A DNA stretch of 64,000 nt from Ascidiimonas aurantiaca (GTDB taxonomy: Bacteria > Bacteroidota > Bacteroidia > Flavobacteriales > Flavobacteriaceae). Position 1 is the stretch's first letter. Each line of letters begins with the position of its first letter. Location of the stretch: positions 420,129 through 484,128 of the forward strand of contig NZ_JBBEWR010000002.1 in the NCBI RefSeq assembly GCF_037646345.1. Direction: 5' to 3'. A program made the translations under genes and the position numbers. A model generated the notes under the pieces. The model was not told the DNA's origin and did not search any database. It saw nothing but the letters and a program-made list of their open reading frames with translations. Below are positions 18,308-27,085 of this stretch, piece after piece.

Positions 18308-18685
18308 ATGAAAAGAAATCTACTTTTTAGTATAGTATCTTTATTTTTCTTAGGCACGCTGGTTGCAAATGCGCAACAGCCTATACAACCACCACCGCCT
18401 ATGAATGAAGATACTTCGGTTTCTATGTGGAACGATTTACCCGTTACCAAACTGGATTCGTCTGATATATACCCAACTATAGCTACTGATTTTATAAGTA
18501 TCAAAAAACCCTTTCCGGGTCGTTATATGCTCGTTAAAATTAAAGATATAGCCGGTTTTCCTTTGTTAGAACACAATCTGGAGGCCAATAATATAATAGA
18601 CGTTTCTATGCTGCGCAGTGGTACTTATATTATCAAGATCATTTCAGATTATGAGATTGCCCTGGGCAAATTTGTGAAATTATAA
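18308..18685 (+). CDS. Very small secreted protein with a type IX sorting domain
   Basis: A 125-residue protein with a signal peptide (cleavage after VANAQ, about 23). A proline-rich linker (QPPPPMNED) is followed by a domain that resembles a type A T9SS C-terminal sorting domain: a beta strand around YPTIATDFISIK, GRYMLVKIKDIAG, MLRSGTYIIKI and the final basic GKFVKL. Almost nothing remains for a passenger, so the protein may be only a surface-delivered tag-like domain. Its end overlaps the convergent rmuC stop by six bases. I start at the ATG at 18308, not the TTG six bases before it. Confidence 0.7.
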   Translation: MKRNLLFSIVSLFFLGTLVANAQQPIQPPPPMNEDTSVSMWNDLPVTKLDSSDIYPTIATDFISIKKPFPGRYMLVKIKDIAGFPLLEHNLEANNIIDVSMLRSGTYIIKIISDYEIALGKFVKL

Positions 18686-20017
18686 AGAGTTTTCTTCTGT
18701 ATCTTCGTGTGCAGCTCTTTTTAGTACGGTGTCCGGCAATGATTTTTTAGCTTTAGCGCCCATCTTTTTGAGTTTTTCGATAGAGGTTATGATATTTCCT
18801 CTTCCCTCAAAAAGCTTGCTCATAGCGCCTTTATATTCATTTTTGGCTTCATCCATTTTCTTGCCTACTTTTGTGAGATCTGAAATAAAACCTTCAAATT
18901 TATCATACAATGCTCCTGCCTGACGGGCAATTTCAATAGCATTTCGCTGTTGTTTTTCATTGTTCCACATCGTGTCTATTGTTCGTAAAGTAGCCAGAAG
19001 AGTAGAAGGGGTCACAATAACAATATTTTTTTCAAACGCTTTGTTATAAAGTGTATTATCCTGGTTAATTGCAATAGCAAATGCAGGCTCTATAGGGATG
19101 AACATAAGCACAAAGTCAGGACTTTCCATCTCATAAAGGTCTTCATATTTTTTTGCTGAAAGTTGCTCAATATGCCTTTTTATAGAATTTACATGTTCCT
19201 TGAGGAACAGGGCCTGTTCTTCGTTTTCCGTATTTACATAGCGTTCATAGGCCGTGAGCGATACTTTGGCATCAATGATCATCTTTTTTCCGTCAGGAAG
19301 GTGAATAATAACATCAGGCATAACACGGGTGCCGTCATCCCGGGTAAATGATTGTTGTACCTCATATTCTCTGTCTTTCTCGAGTCCTGATTTTTCCAGT
19401 ACCCTTTCCAGAACAAGCTCCCCCCAGTTTCCCTGCATTTTACTATCGCCTTTCAAGGCTCTGGTTAGGTTCAGGGCTTCCCGGCTCATTTGCTCGTTGA
19501 GTTCTTTGAGTCCAAGAATTTGCTGCCGTAATGCCGCGTGATAGTCAATACTCTCTTTGTGGGTAGCTTCCACCTTTTTTTCAAAAAGTTGTATGCGTTC
19601 CTGTAGCGGGCTCAAAAGGTTTTTTATGTTTTCTCTATTCTGAAGAGTAAACTTGGTAGATTTTTCATCCAGAATTTTGTTGGCCAGGTTCTCAAATTCT
19701 TTGGTAAATTTTTCCTGAAGCCTGGTTACTTCTTCTTTTTGCTCATCATGTCGGGACCTGAGGTTTTCAAACTCCGCATTGCGCCGGGTAATTTCAATAT
19801 GTAACAGATCTTTCTCCTTACGTATCTCTTCTTTTTCATCAATAAGAATGTCTATTTGGCCCCTCAAATCAGATACTGTATTCGTGAGCTGGTTCTCTCT
19901 TTCCAGAAGTGTACTTTCTCTGGATCGCGTTCGCAGGTTTTGTATATACGTTCCTAATAAGGTTCCCAGAAATACACAAATTAAAGCTATGAGTATAAAA
20001 ACGAGATATTCAGGCAT
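18680..20017 (-). CDS. rmuC: DNA recombination protein RmuC
   Basis: A 445-residue protein. One N-terminal membrane span (about 5-24) is followed by a long coiled coil (about 30-190, rich in E, K, R and Q) and then the RmuC endonuclease-fold domain (about 190-400) with KMQGNWGELVLERVLEKSG, PDVIIHLPDGKKMIIDAK and FMFIP-type core motifs. RmuC limits inversions between short inverted repeats in E. coli. It is a lone gene that converges on the small T9SS cargo gene. Confidence 0.92.
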   Translation of the reverse strand: MPEYLVFILIALICVFLGTLLGTYIQNLRTRSRESTLLERENQLTNTVSDLRGQIDILIDEKEEIRKEKDLLHIEITRRNAEFENLRSRHDEQKEEVTRLQEKFTKEFENLANKILDEKSTKFTLQNRENIKNLLSPLQERIQLFEKKVEATHKESIDYHAALRQQILGLKELNEQMSREALNLTRALKGDSKMQGNWGELVLERVLEKSGLEKDREYEVQQSFTRDDGTRVMPDVIIHLPDGKKMIIDAKVSLTAYERYVNTENEEQALFLKEHVNSIKRHIEQLSAKKYEDLYEMESPDFVLMFIPIEPAFAIAINQDNTLYNKAFEKNIVIVTPSTLLATLRTIDTMWNNEKQQRNAIEIARQAGALYDKFEGFISDLTKVGKKMDEAKNEYKGAMSKLFEGRGNIITSIEKLKKMGAKAKKSLPDTVLKRAAHEDTEENSL

Positions 20018-20095
20018 TAGATCATTGTTTAATATGTCAAAGATAAGATTTTACCAAACGATGTCTCTTTATAAAGGTGTTTTGTGGAGAAGTCA

Positions 20096-20818
20096 TTATT
20101 TCTGTATCCTGAAGCTGCCTGTATTTTTATCAAATTTTATGAGATCTTCGGGAAAAAGTGATGTAAAACAGCCGTTCTCTATAAGTTCACACGGTTCGCC
20201 AAAAGCAGTGCCCGAATCTTGCATCACCAGCATATAATCACACAATTGTATGGCCAATTCTATTTCGTGAGAAGAAAAGAGTATGGTTTTTCCCGTTTCA
20301 TGGGCTATATGTTTTAATAGTTTCAGAATATAAGCCTTGTGGTAAATATCCAAATGTGTTGTAGGCTCATCAAGTATGATTAATGGGGTGTCCTGGGCCA
20401 GTGCACGGGCAATCATGACCTTTTGTAGCTGGCCGTCACTCAGTTCAAAACACTTTTTATGTTGAAGTGAATGAATATTCACAAGTTGGAGAGATTCTTT
20501 TATTTTCTCAGAATCTGAAGAGGTTAACGTCCCCATCCAGTTTGTATAGGGATGTCTTCCTAATGCTACAACCTCTCCAACCGTCAGGTTGCGGGAAGGA
20601 GGTTGTTCGGTTAATACCAGGCTTAGTTTGGAGGCCAGTCCGGAAGAGGTATATTGCTCTAAGCGTGTTTTGTGTAAAAATATGTCACCAGACAATGCCG
20701 GCTGTATGCCAGCCAGGGTTCTGAGTAAAGTAGATTTACCAATTCCGTTAGGTCCTGTAACTGCAGCCAGTTCTCCTGTGGAAAGTGAAAAAGAGATGTT
20801 TTTCTCTATTACAGACAT
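20096..20818 (-). CDS. btuD: ABC transporter ATPase for vitamin B12 (BtuD-like), N-terminus out of frame
   Basis: A 240-residue ATPase with Walker A GPNGIGKST, signature LSDGQLQK and Walker B LIILDEPT, of the FecE/BtuD group for metal chelates. It is the third gene after the substrate-binding lipoprotein and the permease. The open frame continues upstream of the ATG at 20818 with a sequence typical of this family (VLAVKDLSIGYRSKKS), so 20818 is not the natural start. No ATG, GTG or TTG lies in that frame before the permease stop. An ATG at 20942 in another frame would join it if the A9 tract at 20873-20881 had eight residues. The gene is either frameshifted, phase variable, expressed by slippage, or miscalled. 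Catalytic motifs are intact. Confidence 0.85.
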   Translation of the reverse strand: MSVIEKNISFSLSTGELAAVTGPNGIGKSTLLRTLAGIQPALSGDIFLHKTRLEQYTSSGLASKLSLVLTEQPPSRNLTVGEVVALGRHPYTNWMGTLTSSDSEKIKESLQLVNIHSLQHKKCFELSDGQLQKVMIARALAQDTPLIILDEPTTHLDIYHKAYILKLLKHIAHETGKTILFSSHEIELAIQLCDYMLVMQDSGTAFGEPCELIENGCFTSLFPEDLIKFDKNTGSFRIQK

Positions 20819-20852
20819 GCTTTTTTTACTTCGATAGCCAATAGAGAGGTCT

Positions 20853-20942
20853 TTAACAGCAAGGACGGTATGTTTTTTTTTCGTTGTGATAAAAATTGTT
20901 TTGAATTAGAATAACATTCTCTTCCTTTTTACCAGAAGCCAT
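20853..20942 (-). other. Out-of-frame 5' part of the BtuD gene, up to the A9 tract
   Basis: A 29-codon frame starting at an ATG (20942) that overlaps the end of the permease gene. It reads MASGKKEENVILIQ, enters the A9 tract and stops at 20853-20855. Removing one A from the tract (20873-20881 on the plus strand as T9) would place it in frame with KHTVLAVKDLSIGY of the ATPase. The predicted repaired protein is 281 residues. A four-gene-style overlap with the permease is common in this operon type and supports 20942 as the real start. Confidence 0.6.
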
Positions 20943-21937
20943 ATTACTACCGGCGCTCCTATCATAGAAGTAATCGCATTAATGGGTAATGTGTACTCAG
21001 AAGCAGGTAATTGTGCAATAGTATCGCAAATTAACATAATTATTGCACCAGACAATGCTACTGCGGGCATTAAAACTTTATGGTTTTGGGTAATAACCAC
21101 CAAACGAGTGAGGTGAGGTACGGCGAGGCCTATAAAAGCAATAGGCCCGGCAAAAGCGGTAACGCTTCCTGCAAGTAAGCTGGTGGCTATAATAATAAGA
21201 TATCTGGATTTCTTTACATTAAGCCCCATACTGGCTGCATAGTTTTCACCTAGCAACAATGCATTTAATGATTTTAAGGCACCAACAGACAATACTGTGC
21301 CTATAAGGAAGATAAGAACAAAAACTGCTAGCTGGTTCCAGCTTAAGTTGCCCAGGCTTCCAAAAGACCAGAATACGTATTGCTGAAGTTTTTGCATATC
21401 GCTAAAAAAGGACAGCACACTAACGATAGCGGTGGTAATGCTGCCAAACATAAGTCCTATAATAAGGATTGCCATAGTATCTCTTACACGGGCAGCTACG
21501 CCTACAACGGCAAGAAGCACCAGAAAACTACCCAAACTGGCGGCTATAGCAAAAGAAAGTGTACTGTTTGCCATACCTGCAAGGGAGCCTGTAAATAGAG
21601 AAGCCCCGAAAACTAAAATAGCGACCCCTAAACTTGCACCTGAGCTAATACCAAGAACAAAAGGGCCGGCAAGCGGATTTCTGAATAAGGTTTGCATAAG
21701 CAGGCCGCTTATGGAGAGAGCACTTCCCGTTACCAGTGCTGTAACTGCTTTGGGTAACCGATAGTTAAAAATAATATAACTCCATGATTCCTTAAATGGA
21801 GGGTCGCCGGTGAGAATTAGCAGGATATCTTTTATTGGTATTTGTACAGAACCCAGACTAATGTTAACTAAAAGGGAGAGTACCAGTATGGCACCCATTA
21901 TTAAAAAATAACTTCTATATGAGCGTACGGGTTTCAA
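20906..21937 (-). CDS. btuC: ABC transporter permease for vitamin B12 (FecCD/BtuC family)
   Basis: A 343-residue inner-membrane protein with about ten membrane helices, of the FecCD family, which forms the homodimeric channel of cobalamin and iron-siderophore importers. Family motifs include RLPKAVTALVTGSALSISG, NPLAGPFVLGISSGASLG and GPIAFIGLAVPHLTR, which touches the ATPase. The start is a TTG directly after the TAG stop of the binding-protein gene; the next ATG would cut off part of the first helix. The assignment to B12 rests on the neighbouring riboswitch-controlled receptor gene. Confidence 0.88.
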   Translation of the reverse strand: MKPVRSYRSYFLIMGAILVLSLLVNISLGSVQIPIKDILLILTGDPPFKESWSYIIFNYRLPKAVTALVTGSALSISGLLMQTLFRNPLAGPFVLGISSGASLGVAILVFGASLFTGSLAGMANSTLSFAIAASLGSFLVLLAVVGVAARVRDTMAILIIGLMFGSITTAIVSVLSFFSDMQKLQQYVFWSFGSLGNLSWNQLAVFVLIFLIGTVLSVGALKSLNALLLGENYAASMGLNVKKSRYLIIIATSLLAGSVTAFAGPIAFIGLAVPHLTRLVVITQNHKVLMPAVALSGAIIMLICDTIAQLPASEYTLPINAITSMIGAPVVIWLLVKRKRMLF

Positions 21938-23101
21938 CTACTCAAGTGGTTTTAAAAAATAAGGTTGGTGATCTGGTAAGATCCCGGGGTGTATAATATG
22001 GATAAGATCTTTTAAGACAATATCAGGCCGGTTAGGAGCCAGTTCATAATATAAAACCCCTCCTGTAGGACCGCGTGTAAGCGAAAATGTAAACACCTTA
22101 CGGTCCTTAAAAGCCTTAAATTTCATATAGTGTTGGTTGGCTTCCTCTATTTCTTTATATGAAACAAACTGAGAGGGACCTATCCAGAAATCGGCTTTTT
22201 GCCCTTTTTCCAATACATTTTCAAAATTGAGAGAAAGACTGCCTGTACCTTCTGTATCTTCCCATAAATAAGCCGCATTGGCATCTTTTAGAAATTGAGC
22301 CGCCCAGCTGTTTCCGGCAGGCAGGTACCAGACATCTTTGTACATGGCACCTGCCAGTACAGTGGGTTTATTTGAAGCCGATTGTACCATTTTTTTTGCA
22401 TTTTCATATTCTTTTTCGATAGAAGAAAAAATACTGTCTGCTTCTTTTTCCTTTTTAAAAAAAGGGGCAAAGAATTTTATCCATTCGGCTTTACCCAAAG
22501 GAGTTTGTTCGGTCCAGTCACCATTGTAAACTACAGGGATATTAGACTTTCTAATAGTTTCATAGGCTTTATTTCTGTTATCTATCGAAAAACCTACCAC
22601 TACTTCCGGTTGCAGATCTAAAAGAACTTCGGTATTTATAGTTTCATTTTTCCCCAGTTCTTTTATCTGGCCTTTTTCAATTAGCTTTCTTGTTTTCTGT
22701 GAGGAAATAAATTCAGTATTGGGGAACGCGGTAAGTGTATGTTCAACACCCAGCATTTCCAGTACAGGAATATGAGTAGTAGAGGTAACTACCACCTTTT
22801 CTACGGGCACCCCGATAATAGCATCATATTGATCTGCGGGTAATGTGGTAAATGCCATCTCTGTTTTATCAATAAGCGCATATGTAAACGTTTCTTCACT
22901 TTCATTCCAGGGAGAAGAGACTGAAATTACAGTGATAGCCCCCTGTTTTTCTACCGTAAAACCTTTTGCATGGGAGATCTGGGATAGGGTAGTACTGGGT
23001 TTTGGAGTATCAGGGATACGTTGATTTTCCGATGGATGCTCCGTATTTTTTTTACAATTTGCCAGCAATAACAGGATAAAGAAAAAGTAATAGGTTTTCA
23101 T
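21938..23101 (-). CDS. btuF: Substrate-binding lipoprotein of the B12 importer (BtuF-like)
   Basis: A 387-residue lipoprotein (lipobox LLLANC, Cys about 16) that captures cobalamin in the periplasm and docks onto BtuC. It has the two-lobed BtuF/FhuD fold: IIGVPVEKVVVTSTTHIPVLEMLG in the first lobe, then LLDLQPEVVVGF, a helix and a second lobe ending with TRGPTGGVLYYELAPNRPDIVLKDL. It is the first gene of the btuF-C-D operon. No riboswitch is seen in its own 5' region (23102-23300), so its control may be separate from that of btuB. Confidence 0.85.
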   Translation of the reverse strand: MKTYYFFFILLLLANCKKNTEHPSENQRIPDTPKPSTTLSQISHAKGFTVEKQGAITVISVSSPWNESEETFTYALIDKTEMAFTTLPADQYDAIIGVPVEKVVVTSTTHIPVLEMLGVEHTLTAFPNTEFISSQKTRKLIEKGQIKELGKNETINTEVLLDLQPEVVVGFSIDNRNKAYETIRKSNIPVVYNGDWTEQTPLGKAEWIKFFAPFFKKEKEADSIFSSIEKEYENAKKMVQSASNKPTVLAGAMYKDVWYLPAGNSWAAQFLKDANAAYLWEDTEGTGSLSLNFENVLEKGQKADFWIGPSQFVSYKEIEEANQHYMKFKAFKDRKVFTFSLTRGPTGGVLYYELAPNRPDIVLKDLIHIIHPGILPDHQPYFLKPLE

Positions 23102-23304
23102 ATGTTCTAGGCTTCAATAGTCAACTTCCAAAATTACCATTAATATTTGAAAGTAAAGATATACCTAAAAAGCAGTATTTCCCGGATCATACTCCCCATA
23201 TATTGTTAGTAAAGTTTTGCGCGTAAAACATTTAAGTAAACTGTTCATATCTGTATCCTGTGCATATTTTAAGAAAGAAGTCATAATCAGAAATAAAAAG
23301 ATAG

Positions 23305-23312
23305 TATATTTA
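23305..23312 (+). promoter_or_regulatory. Possible -7 box for the riboswitch-btuB transcript
   Basis: TATATTTA, one base from TAnnTTTG, ending about 20 bases before the first conserved riboswitch base. No good -33 element is seen. Confidence 0.35.
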
Positions 23313-23321
23313 TCTCCGATT

Positions 23322-23512
23322 TAAGGTTTGATGTGTCCCTTCAGGAGATGTCAATTAAAAGGGAATTCGGTGAAAAACCGGAGCTGTTCCCGCAACTGTA
23401 AGCTTTGTTCTGAAACGAATGCTTGCTAACTCTCTTTTAGCCACTGTTCTGCATTTAGTGCAGAATGGGAAGGCCGTTAGCAAGACGCAAGCCAGGAGAC
23501 CTGCCTTTATCA
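23322..23512 (+). ncRNA. Cobalamin riboswitch
   Basis: The 5' leader of btuB holds the conserved pieces of the adenosylcobalamin aptamer in order: AAGGGAATTCGGTGAAAAACC with GAGCTGTTCCCGCAACTGTA (the B12-box region with the GCAACTGTA core), a variable stem-loop at about 23437-23470 (CTGCATTTAGTGCAG), and the 3' closing GCCAGGAGACCTGCC. When cobalamin is plentiful it should reduce expression of the receptor gene, whose start codon is about 80 bases downstream. No clear terminator stem with a T run follows, so control of translation initiation is more likely. Confidence 0.93.
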
Positions 23513-23593
23513 ATTAACTATTGTCAAACTTTCGGGATAAAAGTTTAGGTATGGGTAAGCTACATACTTTTTTTCCCTTTTATTTAAACTAAC

Positions 23594-25447
23594 ATGAATA
23601 AAAGATGTATTTCTTTTGTGTCATTAGCTATGTTCGTATTGGCAGCTAAGGCACAACAAACGCCACAACAACTGGAAGAAGTAGTGGTGACAGATTCTCG
23701 GTTCGAATTAAAACGTGAAAACTCCGGTAAAATGGTAATTACCATTTCAGAAGAAGAACTGGAAAAAAACCAGGGAAAAACCCTGGCAGAGATCATTAAT
23801 GCAAAAAGCGGATTTGAGGTAAACGGAAGCCGAAGTAATGCAGGTCAAAACATAAGTACGTTTGTGCGTGGTGGTAATAACCGGCAAGTGCTTGTGATTA
23901 TAGACGGTATTCAGGTATCAGACCCTTCGTCTATTACAGGAGCTTATGATCTGAGGCTTATAGATATTTCGCAAATAGCTTCTGTAGAGATCGTAAAAGG
24001 AGCTGCAAGTACCCTGTATGGAAACAATGCAGCAACAGCCGTTATTAACATAACGACTAAAAAGTCTGGAGATAAACCTATAGAAGCCTTCATACAATCA
24101 TCAGTAGGGACAAATCAGTCTCAGAAAGAGGATGCATACAATCCTGCCGATTTTTCCAACGCACTGACTTTACGAGGCTCCGCCGGTGAATTGTCGTATG
24201 TAGCCGGATTTTCTCAACAATATACAGACGGCCTTTCCGCTGTCATAGATGAAGATAGTTTTGAGCGTGATCCTTTCTCAAAGATCAATGGTATCCTTAA
24301 ACTGGGATATCGTTTTACAGAGCAGTTCAACCTTACTATTTCCGGTAACTACGATAAGTACAATGCGGCATTTGATAATTCTTTTCCTCTGGAAGATGCT
24401 CCTTTTGAATCGAGAAGTGAGCAGGTACGTTTTACCGCTAGCCCCTCTTTTACATATAAAAACGGTAGTTTGGTACTAAATGCTGCTTACAATAGGATAC
24501 AAAGGGACATTACCTCAGGTATTACTACAGAGCTTGATGCAGAGAACTATGTGATAGACCTTTACAATAAATATACATTTAACGATAAATTCTACACCAT
24601 TATAGGGGTTAACCATATCAATAACAAAGCAGTTTTTGAAACCGATACCGATTTTTCCATAACAGACCCTTATGTAAATGCAGTTTGGGTATCTGATTTC
24701 GGATTAAACATGAATGCAGGTATGCGCATGAACAATCATAGTGAATACGGAAGCCATTTTACCTACAATCTAAACCCATCGTATGTATTTAAATTAAACG
24801 ATGACTATCTCAAAATTTTGGGTTCGTTTAGTACTTCTTATATTACCCCTACATTGACACAGCTTTTTGGGCGTTTTGGACCAAATCCTGACCTAGAACC
24901 GGAAGAAAACCGAACGCTGGAGGGAGGTGTCGAATACCGTAATAATAGCAATCTTAGAATAAGTGGTGTTTTTTTTAACCGCTTTGAAGAAAACTTTATA
25001 GACTTTGTAACCTTAAATGTTGATCCGTTTGAAGGGATCTATCAAAATTTAGACCAGGATTTTACCGTACAGGGTCTGGAACTGGAACTGGAGGCACAAC
25101 CTATCAATAAAGTTTCATTTAGTGCCAATTACACATTTACAGAATCTAAGGACCGTATCGCACTGCGAATTCCTAAACACAAGGCCAATGCCAGCTTAGC
25201 ATACGATGTGTCTGAAGACATGTTAGTGTCGGTTAATTATCAGTTTACTGATGAACGACTAGACCTCAATGAGGTAGATCTCGATTCTTTTTCTATCGTA
25301 GATTTTTATGTAAGTCATATGTTTATGAACAAAAAAATGAAAGTATTTGCGAATGTTAATAATCTACTTAATGAAGATTACCTCGAAGTAGCCGGTTTTA
25401 TGACCCGTGGAAGAAATGTACGTATAGGATTTTCACTTACGCTTTAA
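23594..25447 (+). CDS. btuB: TonB-dependent cobalamin receptor (BtuB)
   Basis: A 617-residue outer-membrane receptor. The signal peptide ends near residue 20 (AAKAQQ). The TonB box region is LEEVVVTDSRFEL, the plug domain includes GRSNAGQNISTFVRGGNN-like sequence and IEIVKGAASTLYGNNA, and the rest is a 22-strand barrel ending in aromatic-rich strands (NVRIGFSLTL). The length matches E. coli BtuB (about 614). The cobalamin riboswitch upstream and the divergent importer genes make vitamin B12 the most likely substrate. It is followed by a bidirectional terminator. Confidence 0.9.
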   Translation: MNKRCISFVSLAMFVLAAKAQQTPQQLEEVVVTDSRFELKRENSGKMVITISEEELEKNQGKTLAEIINAKSGFEVNGSRSNAGQNISTFVRGGNNRQVLVIIDGIQVSDPSSITGAYDLRLIDISQIASVEIVKGAASTLYGNNAATAVINITTKKSGDKPIEAFIQSSVGTNQSQKEDAYNPADFSNALTLRGSAGELSYVAGFSQQYTDGLSAVIDEDSFERDPFSKINGILKLGYRFTEQFNLTISGNYDKYNAAFDNSFPLEDAPFESRSEQVRFTASPSFTYKNGSLVLNAAYNRIQRDITSGITTELDAENYVIDLYNKYTFNDKFYTIIGVNHINNKAVFETDTDFSITDPYVNAVWVSDFGLNMNAGMRMNNHSEYGSHFTYNLNPSYVFKLNDDYLKILGSFSTSYITPTLTQLFGRFGPNPDLEPEENRTLEGGVEYRNNSNLRISGVFFNRFEENFIDFVTLNVDPFEGIYQNLDQDFTVQGLELELEAQPINKVSFSANYTFTESKDRIALRIPKHKANASLAYDVSEDMLVSVNYQFTDERLDLNEVDLDSFSIVDFYVSHMFMNKKMKVFANVNNLLNEDYLEVAGFMTRGRNVRIGFSLTL

Positions 25448-25450
25448 ACT

Positions 25451-25479
25451 AAAAAGGGCCGCTGCAAGCGGCCCTTTTT
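25451..25479. terminator. Bidirectional terminator between btuB and the S41 protease gene
   Basis: A perfect 13-bp stem AAAAAGGGCCGCT / AGCGGCCCTTTTT with a three-base loop. The A run on one side and the T run on the other serve both converging genes. Confidence 0.95.
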
Positions 25480-25497
25480 CAAATATAAATACTAATG

Positions 25498-26946
25498 TTA
25501 ATTCAACTCAATATACATATTATCTTTTGTAGGTTTAAACATTTTGGAATTAGTGATCTCTTTTATGGGTATTACTGGCGTACTAATAAGGCTTCTGCTA
25601 ATAGTACCTGTTATTTCCTGAATGGCCCTTGCCAGAAGAGGCTCGTTCTGAGAACCTAAAACCCCCAGGTTTGAAAGATCTTCTTTAAGCTCTATATCAG
25701 GAACCAAACCTGATGTGTAATCAGAGTCTCCTATGGAGTTTTCATTGCGCCCTACTAAAGGCTGTACCGCATAGGTATGATTAGGGTTAATTTCGTTAAA
25801 ATTCCTCGGCCTGTATCTTAAATCTGCATTAGGCGCATCAAATAAAGTAATAGAGAACTCATTTTTACCTGTGGTAACATCCCCAATGTGAATTACATTT
25901 ATATGCGGTTCCAGACCGTTAATAACCAGTTCGCTGGCAGAAGCACTACTGTTTAATGCCAAAATATAGACTTTAGTAAGGTTAAGGCTGTTAATGGCAC
26001 TACCGTTCACCTGGCTGGGAAACTCAGTATTTCTGGCAACTCTGTTCTGAACATTGCTGTTCCAAACACCTTTAAGAAAAAGGTCTCCATTAAACTGTCC
26101 GGTTATCATACTTGCCAGAGCTGCTGATGAATTTACAGAGCCGCCCGGGTTATAGCGAAGATCGAGCACCAGTTCGGTTACTCTTGCACTTTTAAGCTGC
26201 CCGAATGCGTCATTAAGTTCGTCATCAAAATTAGAGGTAAACGCGTTATACATAACATACCCTATTTTAGTACCGTTTACATCAAAATGGGTACTTATTA
26301 ACACCGGATTTTCCGTAAGCTCCTGTTTGGTGAGGGATACTTCCCTGCTATTGGGTGTAATAACACCTCCGCTTATATCGGCCATATTTAAGGTGTAGGT
26401 GTCATTAGACCCAAAAAGAAGATTGACATAATTGTCAAGCGTAAGTGTCTGGCCATCCACACCTGTAAAAGCATCTCCTCTTTGAATATTTTTGGTAGCA
26501 GCATCAGAACCGGGAATAATGTACCTCACATACCCAAATACGTTGGTAGTTCCGGTAATACGGCCCAGTCCAAACTCAACCCCGTTAGATTTGAAAACCC
26601 CCTGTTGTGAATTGAGGAGTTCCACATAATCATCTGTGATAAAACTAAAACGATCAATTGCCGCAGATTCTCCTACCACATTTATATGTTGGTTACAGAG
26701 GTTAAAAAAGAGACTTTGGGGGCTGCTAAAACGGGAAAGAAAGGATTCATACTCGTCATTATTACGAAAACGGTCATCTGCCAGATCCTCAACATCTTCT
26801 TGCCAGAGATACCAGTAATTCATACTTTTCCAGATAAAATCCTGTACCTCTAGATCACCTGATACGGCAATAACGTCATCATCATTATCGGAGCAGGAAG
26901 CAAAAACCAGCATGAAACCGGCTAATAAAAGAAAGACTTTTTTCAT
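25498..26946 (-). CDS. S41 (C-terminal processing) peptidase, lipoprotein
   Basis: A 482-residue lipoprotein (lipobox FASCS, Cys 17) of the tail-specific protease family. A D/E-rich stretch after the Cys is typical for surface-exposed or flexible linkers. A PDZ-like domain (about 165-230) precedes the S41 core with LDLRYNPGGSV, the nucleophile region NSSASASELVING and the catalytic Lys in TTGKNEF. The Ser-Lys pair is therefore present. It faces btuB across the shared terminator. The target proteins are unknown. Confidence 0.88.
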   Translation of the reverse strand: MKKVFLLLAGFMLVFASCSDNDDDVIAVSGDLEVQDFIWKSMNYWYLWQEDVEDLADDRFRNNDEYESFLSRFSSPQSLFFNLCNQHINVVGESAAIDRFSFITDDYVELLNSQQGVFKSNGVEFGLGRITGTTNVFGYVRYIIPGSDAATKNIQRGDAFTGVDGQTLTLDNYVNLLFGSNDTYTLNMADISGGVITPNSREVSLTKQELTENPVLISTHFDVNGTKIGYVMYNAFTSNFDDELNDAFGQLKSARVTELVLDLRYNPGGSVNSSAALASMITGQFNGDLFLKGVWNSNVQNRVARNTEFPSQVNGSAINSLNLTKVYILALNSSASASELVINGLEPHINVIHIGDVTTGKNEFSITLFDAPNADLRYRPRNFNEINPNHTYAVQPLVGRNENSIGDSDYTSGLVPDIELKEDLSNLGVLGSQNEPLLARAIQEITGTISRSLISTPVIPIKEITNSKMFKPTKDNMYIELN

Positions 26947-27085
26947 AAAAAATGGTTTAATATCATAGCAACTAAAGCACCAAATTACTAAATAGTATTA
27001 TGAATATAAAACTTTTTGTAACAAAAAGGAGAGTAGTTCGTCTTCCTTGTATAACACCCTAAGAAGTGTTGCTAACCGACCAAAG

